Part shown: positions 1 through 7,061 of the stretch, in pieces
Numbering within the stretch: position 1 is the stretch's first letter
Layout: every line of letters begins with the position of its first letter
Assembly (NCBI RefSeq): GCF_020567525.1
Contig: NZ_JAJCVI010000006.1
Span: 271,484-335,483, forward strand
Source of the DNA: Halorubellus salinus
GTDB lineage: Archaea; Halobacteriota; Halobacteria; Halobacteriales; Natrialbaceae
DNA: 64,000 nucleotides
Direction: 5' to 3'
Notes under the pieces: generated by a model
The model's input: only the letters and a program-made list of their open reading frames with translations
Databases searched by the model: none
Told to the model about the DNA's origin: nothing
Translations under genes and position numbers: made by a program

Positions 1-83
1 GCGCGGCGACCGACGGCGGTCGCCCGACCGACGAGGCGAGCCGCGGCGGCGGTGCGGACGGCTCGCGGAACGGGGGTGCCTGA
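1..83 (+). CDS. glpA: C-terminal end of probable glycerol-3-phosphate dehydrogenase subunit A (partial)
   Basis: Only the last 26 codons and a TGA stop (81-83) are in the window; the frame is open back to position 3. The visible tail is Gly/Ala/Asp-rich low-complexity sequence with no diagnostic motif. Identity is inferred from position: it ends 3 nt before glpB, and in haloarchaea glpA, the FAD-containing catalytic subunit, is the first gene of glpABC. Confidence 0.55.
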   Translation, partial: AATDGGRPTDEASRGGGADGSRNGGA

Positions 84-86
84 GTC

Positions 87-1514
87 GTGGCGATACGCGA
101 CGACGTCCTCGTCGTCGGCGGCGGCCTCGCAGGCATGACCGCCGCGCTCGCGGCCGCTCGCGAGGGCGCGAGCGTGCGCGTGGTCACGGATTCCGAGAGC
201 ACGCTCCAGCAGGCGAGCGGGCTCGTCGACGTCCTCGGGTACCCGACCCCGCACGACGACGCCGACGACGCCGGGAACCGGACGCCCGTGGCGAACCCGT
301 TCGACGCCGTCGACGCCCTCCCCGACGACCATCCGTACCGGCTCGTGGGCGTGGACGCGCTCCGCGGCGGGCTCTCGGTGTTCGACGACGCGACCGGCGA
401 CCTCTACCGGGGCGGGCACACCGAACGGAACGCGCTCGTCCCCACGGTCGGTGGAACGGTGAAACCGACCGCGCGGTATCCGGCGAGCGTCGCGCCCGGG
501 CTGGCGAGCGACGACCGCACGACGCTGCTCGTCGGGTTCGACGGCGACACGGACGTCGACGCCCCGAACGTCGCGGCGCACCTGCGCGCCGCCGGCGTCC
601 CCTTCGACGTCGGCGGGGTCACCGTCGAGTTCCCCGGCGACCTCGACGGCACCGACCAGCAGACCAGGCTCGCGCACGCGCTCGACACCGACGAGGACGG
701 CGTCCGCCGTCGACTCGCCGAACGCGTGAAGCGCTCGCCGAAGCGCGCCGGCGACGACGTCTTCGGCGAGGGTGGCGACGCCGACGACGGCGCGGCAGTC
801 GACGGGTTCGGCGACGTCGACCGCGTCGGGTTCCCGGCCGTGCTCGGCCGTGCTCGGCCGCGGCAGGTCCGCGACGCGCTCGCCGAACGCCTCGACGCGG
901 CCGTCTTCGAACTGCCGCCAGCGCCGCCGAGCCTCCCCGGCGTCCGCCTCCGGTACCGCCTCCGGGACGCACTCCGCGAAGCGGGCGTCGCCGTCACCAC
1001 CGGGAACCCCGTCGTCGACCACGACGTCGAGCCCACCGAGGGAGCCGGCGGCGACGGCGCCGAGAACCCCGCACCGCGCATCACGACCATCTACGCCGAC
1101 CGGAACGGCACGAAGACCCCCTACGAGCCGGATGCGGTCGTGCTCGCGACCGGCGGCCTCGTCGGCGGCGGCATCGACAGCGAACGCGACGCGGTGTACG
1201 AGCCCGTGTTCGACTGTCCCGTCGCCCACCCCGAGGACCGCTACGACTGGAGCGACGCGGACGCGTTCGGCCCGCACGCGTTCGCTCGCTTCGGCGTCCG
1301 CATCGACGCCGACGGGCGCGTGCTCGGCGCCGACGGCGCCCCGCTGTACGCGAACCTCACGGCCGCCGGCGGCGTCGTCGGCGGGTACGACGCGGCCGCG
1401 GAGAAGTCGGCGAGCGGCGTCAGTCTCGCCACCGGGTACGCCGCCGGCCGTACCGCCGTCGCCGCCGCATCGAGCAGCCACCCGACGCCGACCGACGTGA
1501 CCGCAGACCGATGA
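87..1514 (+). CDS. glpB: Anaerobic-type glycerol-3-phosphate dehydrogenase subunit B
   Basis: The 475-residue protein starts at GTG, 3 nt after the preceding stop. Residues 9-33 form an N-terminal dinucleotide-binding fold (VVGGGLAGMTAALAAA), typical of the flavoprotein subunit GlpB. GlpB works with GlpA and GlpC to oxidise glycerol 3-phosphate to dihydroxyacetone phosphate at the membrane and pass electrons to quinone. The C-terminal part contains an ATGG(L)VGGG-type second flavin-site segment. A low-complexity acidic Gly/Asp stretch near residues 220-250 is probably a halophilic insertion. Its stop overlaps the glpC start by 4 nt (ATGA), so the two are translationally coupled. Glycerol is a common haloarchaeal carbon source because Dunaliella releases it. 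Confidence 0.9.
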   Translation: MAIRDDVLVVGGGLAGMTAALAAAREGASVRVVTDSESTLQQASGLVDVLGYPTPHDDADDAGNRTPVANPFDAVDALPDDHPYRLVGVDALRGGLSVFDDATGDLYRGGHTERNALVPTVGGTVKPTARYPASVAPGLASDDRTTLLVGFDGDTDVDAPNVAAHLRAAGVPFDVGGVTVEFPGDLDGTDQQTRLAHALDTDEDGVRRRLAERVKRSPKRAGDDVFGEGGDADDGAAVDGFGDVDRVGFPAVLGRARPRQVRDALAERLDAAVFELPPAPPSLPGVRLRYRLRDALREAGVAVTTGNPVVDHDVEPTEGAGGDGAENPAPRITTIYADRNGTKTPYEPDAVVLATGGLVGGGIDSERDAVYEPVFDCPVAHPEDRYDWSDADAFGPHAFARFGVRIDADGRVLGADGAPLYANLTAAGGVVGGYDAAAEKSASGVSLATGYAAGRTAVAAASSSHPTPTDVTADR

Positions 1515-3034
1515 CAGACGAACCTCAGCCACACGACGACCAGGACGTACAGGACGACCACCACGCGTGCAGCGGGTGCGGGTCGACGGACGACGCCGGT
1601 GACACCGCGAAGACCGACGGCGGCACCGCGGTCGACGACGCGGGCGGTGGTACAGCGACCGACGGCGGCGCGGCAGTCGATTCGGGCGACGGGTTCGAGC
1701 CCATCCAGGTGTTCCCGGAGGCCGAGGACGCCGACCTGCGGCCGGGGTCGGACGACTGCTACAAGTGCTCGACCTGCGACACCACCTGTCCCGTCGCGGA
1801 GGTCGACGAGGACTTCCCCGGCCCGAAGTTCCAGGGGCCCGAACAGTGGCGGCTCAAGCGCAGCGAGGACCACGACATCGACGACTCCATCTCGAAGTGC
1901 AGCAACTGCATGCGGTGTGATAGCGCGTGTCCGAGCGACGTCCCGCTCAGTCAGATGCACAACACCGCTCGCGCGCAGTACGTCGACGAGCAGATGGACA
2001 AGACGAGCCTGAAGTACTGGCGGAATCGCCTGCTCGCGAACTACGGGACGATGGCGCGACTCGGCTCGACGTTCCCCAGGCTCACGAACGCCGTCATGGG
2101 GAACTCGCTCGTCCAGCAGGTCAACGAGAAACTGCTCGGTATCACGGCCGAACGCGAGTTCCCCGAGTTCGCGACCGAGACGTTCCGCGCGTGGTACGCG
2201 AAACGCGGCGGCGAAGCCACGTCCGTCGAGAACGCTCGACGCGCACGAAAGCGCCGCGGCGACGACCCCGACGCCGACAAGCGCGTCGCGTACTTCCACG
2301 GCGACTACGCGAACCACAACACGCCCGAGGTCGCGAAGGCGCTCGTGCACGTCTTCGAGTCCTTCGGGTACGCCGTCCTCGTCCCCGAACAGCGCTGCTC
2401 TGGGACGCCGATGTTCGCGAACGGCATGCTCGAGGACGCCCGCCGCGCCGCGAAGGTGAACGTCGGGAACTTCTCGGAGCTCGTCGAGGACGGCGTGGAC
2501 GTCGTCTGCTCGTGCACGAGCTGCTCGATGGCGCTCCGTCAGGAGTACCCCGAGCTGTTCTCCATCCCCGGGACCGCGAAGGTCGCCGCGAACACGTACG
2601 ACGCCGTCGAGTACCTCCGCATCAACGAGAACCTCGACGGCGAACTCGCCGCCGCCGACACCACGACCGACGACCTCGGCGTCGACTCGTTCGCCTACCA
2701 CGCGCCCTGTCACGCCCGCAACCAGGGCCTGGACGGCCAGACCGTCGAACTCCTCTCGCAGCTCGACGACGTCGACGCCGAGGACGTCGGCGACTCCTGC
2801 TCGGGCATCTCCGGCACGTACGGCTGGAAGACGGAGAAGTACGAAACCTCCATGAAGATCGGCGAGGAGATGTTCGAGCACATGGAGGAGGCGGACGCGA
2901 CGACGGGCATGACGGAGTGCCCGACGTGCGCGATGCAGATGGAGCACGGCACCGGCTACGAGATAGAACACCCGCTGCAGGTCCTCGAAGCCGCGCTCGT
3001 CGACGGCGCAACGGCCGAGGACGAGGCGGCCTGA
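1511..3034 (+). CDS. glpC: Anaerobic-type glycerol-3-phosphate dehydrogenase subunit C, iron-sulfur electron-transfer protein
   Basis: The 507-residue protein has two [4Fe-4S] ferredoxin motifs, CYKCSTCDTTCPV near residue 83 and CSNCMRCDSACPS near residue 130. Two CCG-type cysteine-rich domains follow (CSCTSCSM and CHARNQGL, with SCSGISGTYG and ECPTCAMQM further on), the GlpC/HdrB-like layout. GlpC anchors the GlpAB dimer and carries electrons to the quinone pool. The first about 70 residues are an acidic Gly/Thr/Asp-rich extension with a CSGCGS motif, longer than in bacterial GlpC. It overlaps glpB by 4 nt and closes the operon. Confidence 0.92.
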   Translation: MTDEPQPHDDQDVQDDHHACSGCGSTDDAGDTAKTDGGTAVDDAGGGTATDGGAAVDSGDGFEPIQVFPEAEDADLRPGSDDCYKCSTCDTTCPVAEVDEDFPGPKFQGPEQWRLKRSEDHDIDDSISKCSNCMRCDSACPSDVPLSQMHNTARAQYVDEQMDKTSLKYWRNRLLANYGTMARLGSTFPRLTNAVMGNSLVQQVNEKLLGITAEREFPEFATETFRAWYAKRGGEATSVENARRARKRRGDDPDADKRVAYFHGDYANHNTPEVAKALVHVFESFGYAVLVPEQRCSGTPMFANGMLEDARRAAKVNVGNFSELVEDGVDVVCSCTSCSMALRQEYPELFSIPGTAKVAANTYDAVEYLRINENLDGELAAADTTTDDLGVDSFAYHAPCHARNQGLDGQTVELLSQLDDVDAEDVGDSCSGISGTYGWKTEKYETSMKIGEEMFEHMEEADATTGMTECPTCAMQMEHGTGYEIEHPLQVLEAALVDGATAEDEAA

Positions 3035-3049
3035 ACGGGGTCGTTCGCG

Positions 3050-4195
3050 TTGAACGTCCGCGACAGGATCGCGCGTCGCCGCCGCCAGAACACCGCCGGG
3101 AGTGGCGTCCTCGTCGACCCGATCGAGCTCGCGCCGATCACGCATCCGGACGAACCGGTCGGCCGCGGACCGACCATCGAACGCCTGCTGGACGCGCTCG
3201 ACCCCGTGTTCGACGACGAACCCCCGGGCGCTGCAGCGGTCTGCGGGCCGTCGGGTAGCGGGAAGACCGCCATCGTTCGGTCGTTGTTCGGCGCGCTCGA
3301 CACCGTCCTCGGCCGACGCGGGCAAGCCATCGGGACGACGACGCGTGCGAGCACGCCACTCGACGTCCGGTTCGTCGTCGTCGACGGCCGGTACGCCGAC
3401 AGCGAGTTCCAGGCGTACCGGCGACTGCTCGCCGCACTCACCGACGACGCCGTGCCCGAGGGCGGCGTGAGCACGGACGCGCTCCACGACCGACTCGTCG
3501 AGACAGTCGGCCGGCACGACGCGGTCGTCGTCGCCGTCGACCACGTCGACGAACCCGGGACGCTCGACGCCGGCGTCGTCGCGAGCCTCGCGGACGAAGC
3601 CACGTTCGTCCCGTGGTACGTCACGCGCGACCCACTCGACGCCCGCCAGCTCGCGCCCGGAACGCCACCCGCGACCACCGTCCGCTTCGACCCCTACCGG
3701 ACCCACACCCTCGTCGAGGTCGTCACCGAGCGCGCCTCCCGCGGGCTCGCCCCGAACGCCCTCGACCACGAGAACGCGCGCACCGTCGCCAGGTACGCCG
3801 ACGGGAACGCCCACGACGCGCTCGCGCTCCTCTACGACGCCGCCGCACGCGCCGACGCGGTCGACGCCGGCCGCGTCCAGTCCCACCACGTCGAAGCCGC
3901 CGTCGCCGCGTTCCCCACCGACTCGGTCTCGGTCGCTCGCGCACTCGCCGAACCGGCGAACCACCAGCGCGTACTCGCCGCGCTCGTCGCACTCGACGTC
4001 GACAGCCCGACGCTCCCCGCCGCCGCCGAAGCCATCGCGGCACGCACCGACCTCACCGAGAGCACCGTCACGCGATTCCTCTACGAGCTCGCGAACGTCG
4101 GCCTGCTCGCCCGCACCCCCGGCGAGGACGGCTCCAGTACCGTCACCCCGCGGTTCCCACCGGAGCTCTTCGCCGCGCTCCACACCGCGACGTAA
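3050..4195 (+). CDS. Cdc6/Orc1-like AAA+ ATPase
   Basis: The 381-residue protein has a Walker A motif GPSGSGKT near residue 66, a Walker B-like VVVAVDHVDE near residue 160, and a C-terminal winged-helix segment (LTESTVTRFLYELANVGLL). This is the layout of archaeal Cdc6/Orc1 origin-binding proteins. The proposed start is TTG, 15 nt after glpC stops, so it may be read from the glp transcript. The Walker B core has Asp-His instead of the usual Asp-Glu, and no origin-like repeats flank the gene. It may therefore be a divergent Orc paralogue or another AAA+/HTH protein rather than the replication initiator. The assignment to the superfamily is firm; the role is not. Confidence 0.7.
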   Translation: MNVRDRIARRRRQNTAGSGVLVDPIELAPITHPDEPVGRGPTIERLLDALDPVFDDEPPGAAAVCGPSGSGKTAIVRSLFGALDTVLGRRGQAIGTTTRASTPLDVRFVVVDGRYADSEFQAYRRLLAALTDDAVPEGGVSTDALHDRLVETVGRHDAVVVAVDHVDEPGTLDAGVVASLADEATFVPWYVTRDPLDARQLAPGTPPATTVRFDPYRTHTLVEVVTERASRGLAPNALDHENARTVARYADGNAHDALALLYDAAARADAVDAGRVQSHHVEAAVAAFPTDSVSVARALAEPANHQRVLAALVALDVDSPTLPAAAEAIAARTDLTESTVTRFLYELANVGLLARTPGEDGSSTVTPRFPPELFAALHTAT

Positions 4196-4318
4196 CACCC
4201 GACCGCCAGCCGTCATCCCACCGAGACGGCCGATCGACAGTAGACAGCACGCTGACACCCCCCGAGCGTTTTATCCACGCGGCCTCGAAACGTTGACCCG
4301 ATACGCGGTGGGTGGAGC

Positions 4319-6448
4319 ATGGAGATAGCGTTCCGACCGACAGCAGACCCCCCGGGGGTGGAGATAATCGACCCGGTCGAACAGCGACATCTCCGCCTTC
4401 AGACGTCCACTGACGTCACACCAACGGCAGTGAGCACGGACGCGTTCCGATTCCCCGTCGACGCCGCCGTCGAAATCGAGACGAGCGTCCTCCGGTTCGA
4501 ACAACGCGAAGACGTCCACGTCCACGACGCTAACGGCGAGGTCGTCGCGAACCTCCAGGAGCAGTCCCACGTCACCATCGACGGTGACACCGCCCCCTAC
4601 GAACTCGGGATTCATTCCTCGATCCAATTGTACTGCCGCGTCGATGGACCGTTTACTATCGACCAGGGGTTCGACAACTTCGAGATCACGTTCCCGTGCG
4701 AGTCTCGCGTCGTAATCGCCGCGCGCACACTCCACGAACGTCCCGCCGGAACCATCGTCACGACGCCCGACGAGCGCGGGCTCGCCGACGCCATCTCGCT
4801 GTTCTCGTCAGCCCTGAAGACCACGTCGCCCGAGCGCTCGTTCCCGACGCTCCGCGGGCATCCGCCGCTCGTCGAACTCGGCGACGAATCCAGCGTCCCC
4901 GAGGGCATCGAACCCACGGAATCCGACGTCACCATCGAGGTCCCAGAATCCTACCGGCACCTGCTGACGGTCGCGCCACTCTCGTATTACCTCGCTGCCG
5001 ATATCGAATTTGCGGACGCCGCGCGCCTCGTCACCGAGGACGGGTTCGCGCTCGACCTTGGGACCGGGCAGGCGTTCGAGGACACGGTCGCACGCACCCT
5101 GAAACAACAGTTCTTGCTTGACTGCGTCGTCCGCACCGAAGGCCTGTTGCCCGCGGACCTCCACGAACGCAAGCAACTGGAGGCCGAGTTGCCGTTCGAC
5201 CTCGCCGCGACGTACGAGTGCTCGGTCGGCGAGCGTCTCCGTCGGTACGCGCAAGTGCCCTTCGACGTCGTCGAACCGGAACTCCCACGCTGGCCACTGA
5301 CCGCACACGTCCCTGCCGACCCCGACGCGATCACGTTCCTCCCGTTCGTCGTCAGCGACATGGGCGTCGTCCGGAAAGCAACCGGGACGGTGTCGACGCA
5401 CACCACGACGACGACTGACAACTCGACCGCTGTCCTCGGCGACTCGATACCCGACACCACCCCCACGGGGAGTGACGACACGACCGCGAACGCCGTCGCG
5501 GACGAAGCAGATGAAGAGCCGATGACGCTCCAGTTCGTCGAACCCGACCACACGGGCGAGTCACTGGAGCACGCGTGGTTCGGCGACCACATCCCACAGG
5601 GTGCATCGATGCCGACGATGGCCGCATTCGAGAACCAACTCGACCGCGGCGACCGGGGAGACTCGATAGAGATCGTGGTCGTCTGCAACGACCCCCACAT
5701 GATAGACGAGCAGACGAGCCTGGAGAGCGCGTACGGCGACCGCGACGAACTCCCCTACGACGTCACGACGAAGTTCGGCCTGTCCACGGACGCGCTCGCG
5801 GACTTCCTCACGGGCGACACCACCGACTTCCTGCACTACATCGGACACGCCGAGCGCGACGGGCTCCGATGCATCGACGGGAAGCTCGACGTCCGCGAGC
5901 TGGACCACGTGAACGTCCAGACGTTCCTCCTGAACGCCTGCCAGTCACAGGCCCAAGCGATGGCGCTCGTCGAACGCGGCGCGTTCGGGGGCGTCGGTAC
6001 GCTCGGCGACGTCGTGAACGACTACGCCATCGAGATCGGGAAGATGTTCGCCCACCTCCTGAACCTCGGGTTCCCGCTCCGGTCGGCAATCGACATCGTC
6101 TCGAACACGTCCACGATCGGCGCACAGTACCTCGTCGTCGGCGACGGCTCGGTCGATATGGTCCAGAGCACCGGCGGGAACCCGCTGGTCTGCGAGGTCG
6201 CGGGCGAGGGCCGGTTCGAACGGGATGTCCAGCTAGAAATCTACCCGACGAGGTATTACGGCCTCGGGTCACAGACCTCGCCGACGCTAGATCACATCGA
6301 AGATGCATACATCGTCCCAGCACACACTGCGAGCTACACGGTTCCCTACGACGAACTACGAGAGTACGTCGCCTGGATGACCTATCCGCTCAACGTGAAC
6401 GGAGAGTGGCGCTGGAACGGTGATTTTGGAGAAGCTAACCTCGACTGA
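4319..6448 (+). CDS. CHAT-domain (caspase-like) protein
   Basis: The 709-residue protein has three parts. Residues 1 to about 360 are a beta-rich N-terminal region I do not recognise. A Thr/Ser/Asp-rich linker spans about 365-405. A C-terminal CHAT peptidase domain follows, with catalytic His510 in the context HYIGHAE and Cys541 in LLNACQSQ, followed by a GGVGTLGD loop; these are the hallmark caspase-family dyad elements. CHAT proteases act in bacterial defence and programmed cell death, including cleavage of gasdermins; the substrate here is unknown. A TATA-like GCGTTTTATC lies near 4266. The stop is one nucleotide from the stop of the opposing small gene. Base composition is slightly less G+C-rich than neighbouring genes, compatible with accessory origin. 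Confidence 0.75.
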   Translation: MEIAFRPTADPPGVEIIDPVEQRHLRLQTSTDVTPTAVSTDAFRFPVDAAVEIETSVLRFEQREDVHVHDANGEVVANLQEQSHVTIDGDTAPYELGIHSSIQLYCRVDGPFTIDQGFDNFEITFPCESRVVIAARTLHERPAGTIVTTPDERGLADAISLFSSALKTTSPERSFPTLRGHPPLVELGDESSVPEGIEPTESDVTIEVPESYRHLLTVAPLSYYLAADIEFADAARLVTEDGFALDLGTGQAFEDTVARTLKQQFLLDCVVRTEGLLPADLHERKQLEAELPFDLAATYECSVGERLRRYAQVPFDVVEPELPRWPLTAHVPADPDAITFLPFVVSDMGVVRKATGTVSTHTTTTTDNSTAVLGDSIPDTTPTGSDDTTANAVADEADEEPMTLQFVEPDHTGESLEHAWFGDHIPQGASMPTMAAFENQLDRGDRGDSIEIVVVCNDPHMIDEQTSLESAYGDRDELPYDVTTKFGLSTDALADFLTGDTTDFLHYIGHAERDGLRCIDGKLDVRELDHVNVQTFLLNACQSQAQAMALVERGAFGGVGTLGDVVNDYAIEIGKMFAHLLNLGFPLRSAIDIVSNTSTIGAQYLVVGDGSVDMVQSTGGNPLVCEVAGEGRFERDVQLEIYPTRYYGLGSQTSPTLDHIEDAYIVPAHTASYTVPYDELREYVAWMTYPLNVNGEWRWNGDFGEANLD

Positions 6449-6449
6449 T

Positions 6450-6620
6450 TCAGGGACCGGGCGTCGTCGTCGTCCCGCCGGTCGGGTCGAAGCCACCGCC
6501 GAAGTCAGCGAGCCCGCCACCCATCGCGCCGAACGCGGCGAAGACCGCCATCGTCGCCAGGGTCGTTGCGAACTGCGGGTTGTTCTGTGCCCACCGCCGT
6601 GCTGTCTCGATTAGGGACAT
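6450..6620 (-). CDS. Small hydrophobic protein (56 aa), unknown function
   Basis: The ATG is at 6620-6618 and the TGA at 6452-6450. The protein begins MSLIETARRWAQNNPQFATT, continues with a hydrophobic Ala/Met/Gly-rich segment (about residues 24-40, TMAVFAAFGAMGGGLA) and ends in a Gly/Thr/Pro-rich tail. It looks like one short membrane helix after an amphipathic N-terminus. A TATA-like element lies about 28 nt upstream. It is convergent with the CHAT gene and separated from it by one base. Function is unknown; a partner or target of the CHAT protease is conceivable but only inferred from adjacency. Confidence 0.6.
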   Translation of the reverse strand: MSLIETARRWAQNNPQFATTLATMAVFAAFGAMGGGLADFGGGFDPTGGTTTTPGP

Positions 6621-7061
6621 CGTGGTATGACGTATCGTACCGATTACTATGAAAGTATGCTTTGTTTTCTGACGTGAACGTCATTCATACTGCCGTAACT
6701 ATTACTAATCACCCATGCTTCCAGCCCATTTCAACTCGATTAGCTCGTGATTACGACCATCGTACTGACCACATTCATACAGATGCGTACGAGAGGATTC
6801 CGGTTTTTTCCCTGATATATTTGGCTCGATGCCCGAGCGACCAACACGCTACCACAGACCACTCGACACCGCCGAGAACGCGGCATCCAACCAGGGACCG
6901 ACCACCCCCACATAGAGAACACGAAGCAATCACACGGGACTCCACACCCACGACGCCGTCAGGACCAACCAAGGACCGAACCCCAGCAAGCCAAGAACAG
7001 CAGCGAGGAACTGAATCGGTCGCAACCAGGCAACCAGCGAGAAACTCAATCGGTCGCGGCT
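6621..7061. other. A+T-enriched gap without a convincing gene
   Basis: About 440 bp between the small CHAT-neighbour gene and aglB. The first 230 bp are clearly richer in A and T than the rest of the window. Open frames here have no haloarchaeal protein character (few Asp/Glu, basic and Pro/Thr-rich). A 9-bp element ATCGGTCGC occurs twice, near 7015 and 7049. Composition suggests foreign or decayed DNA, but no insertion-sequence ends or integrase remnants are visible. Confidence 0.5.
6643..6653 (-). promoter_or_regulatory. TATA-like element for the 56-aa protein gene
   Basis: On the minus strand TTTCATAGTAA is centred about 28 nt upstream of the ATG at 6620, the spacing expected for a leaderless haloarchaeal transcript. 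Confidence 0.45.

Noticed and set aside
1241..4258. A 1005-residue open frame on the minus strand
   Set aside because: It lies opposite glpB, glpC and the AAA+ gene, is Arg/Val/Gly-rich and lacks the acidic character of the real proteins; a high-G+C shadow.
3035..4318. Replication origin next to the Cdc6/Orc1-like gene
   Set aside because: The flanking intergenic regions are short and contain no ORB-like repeats or A+T-rich unwinding element.
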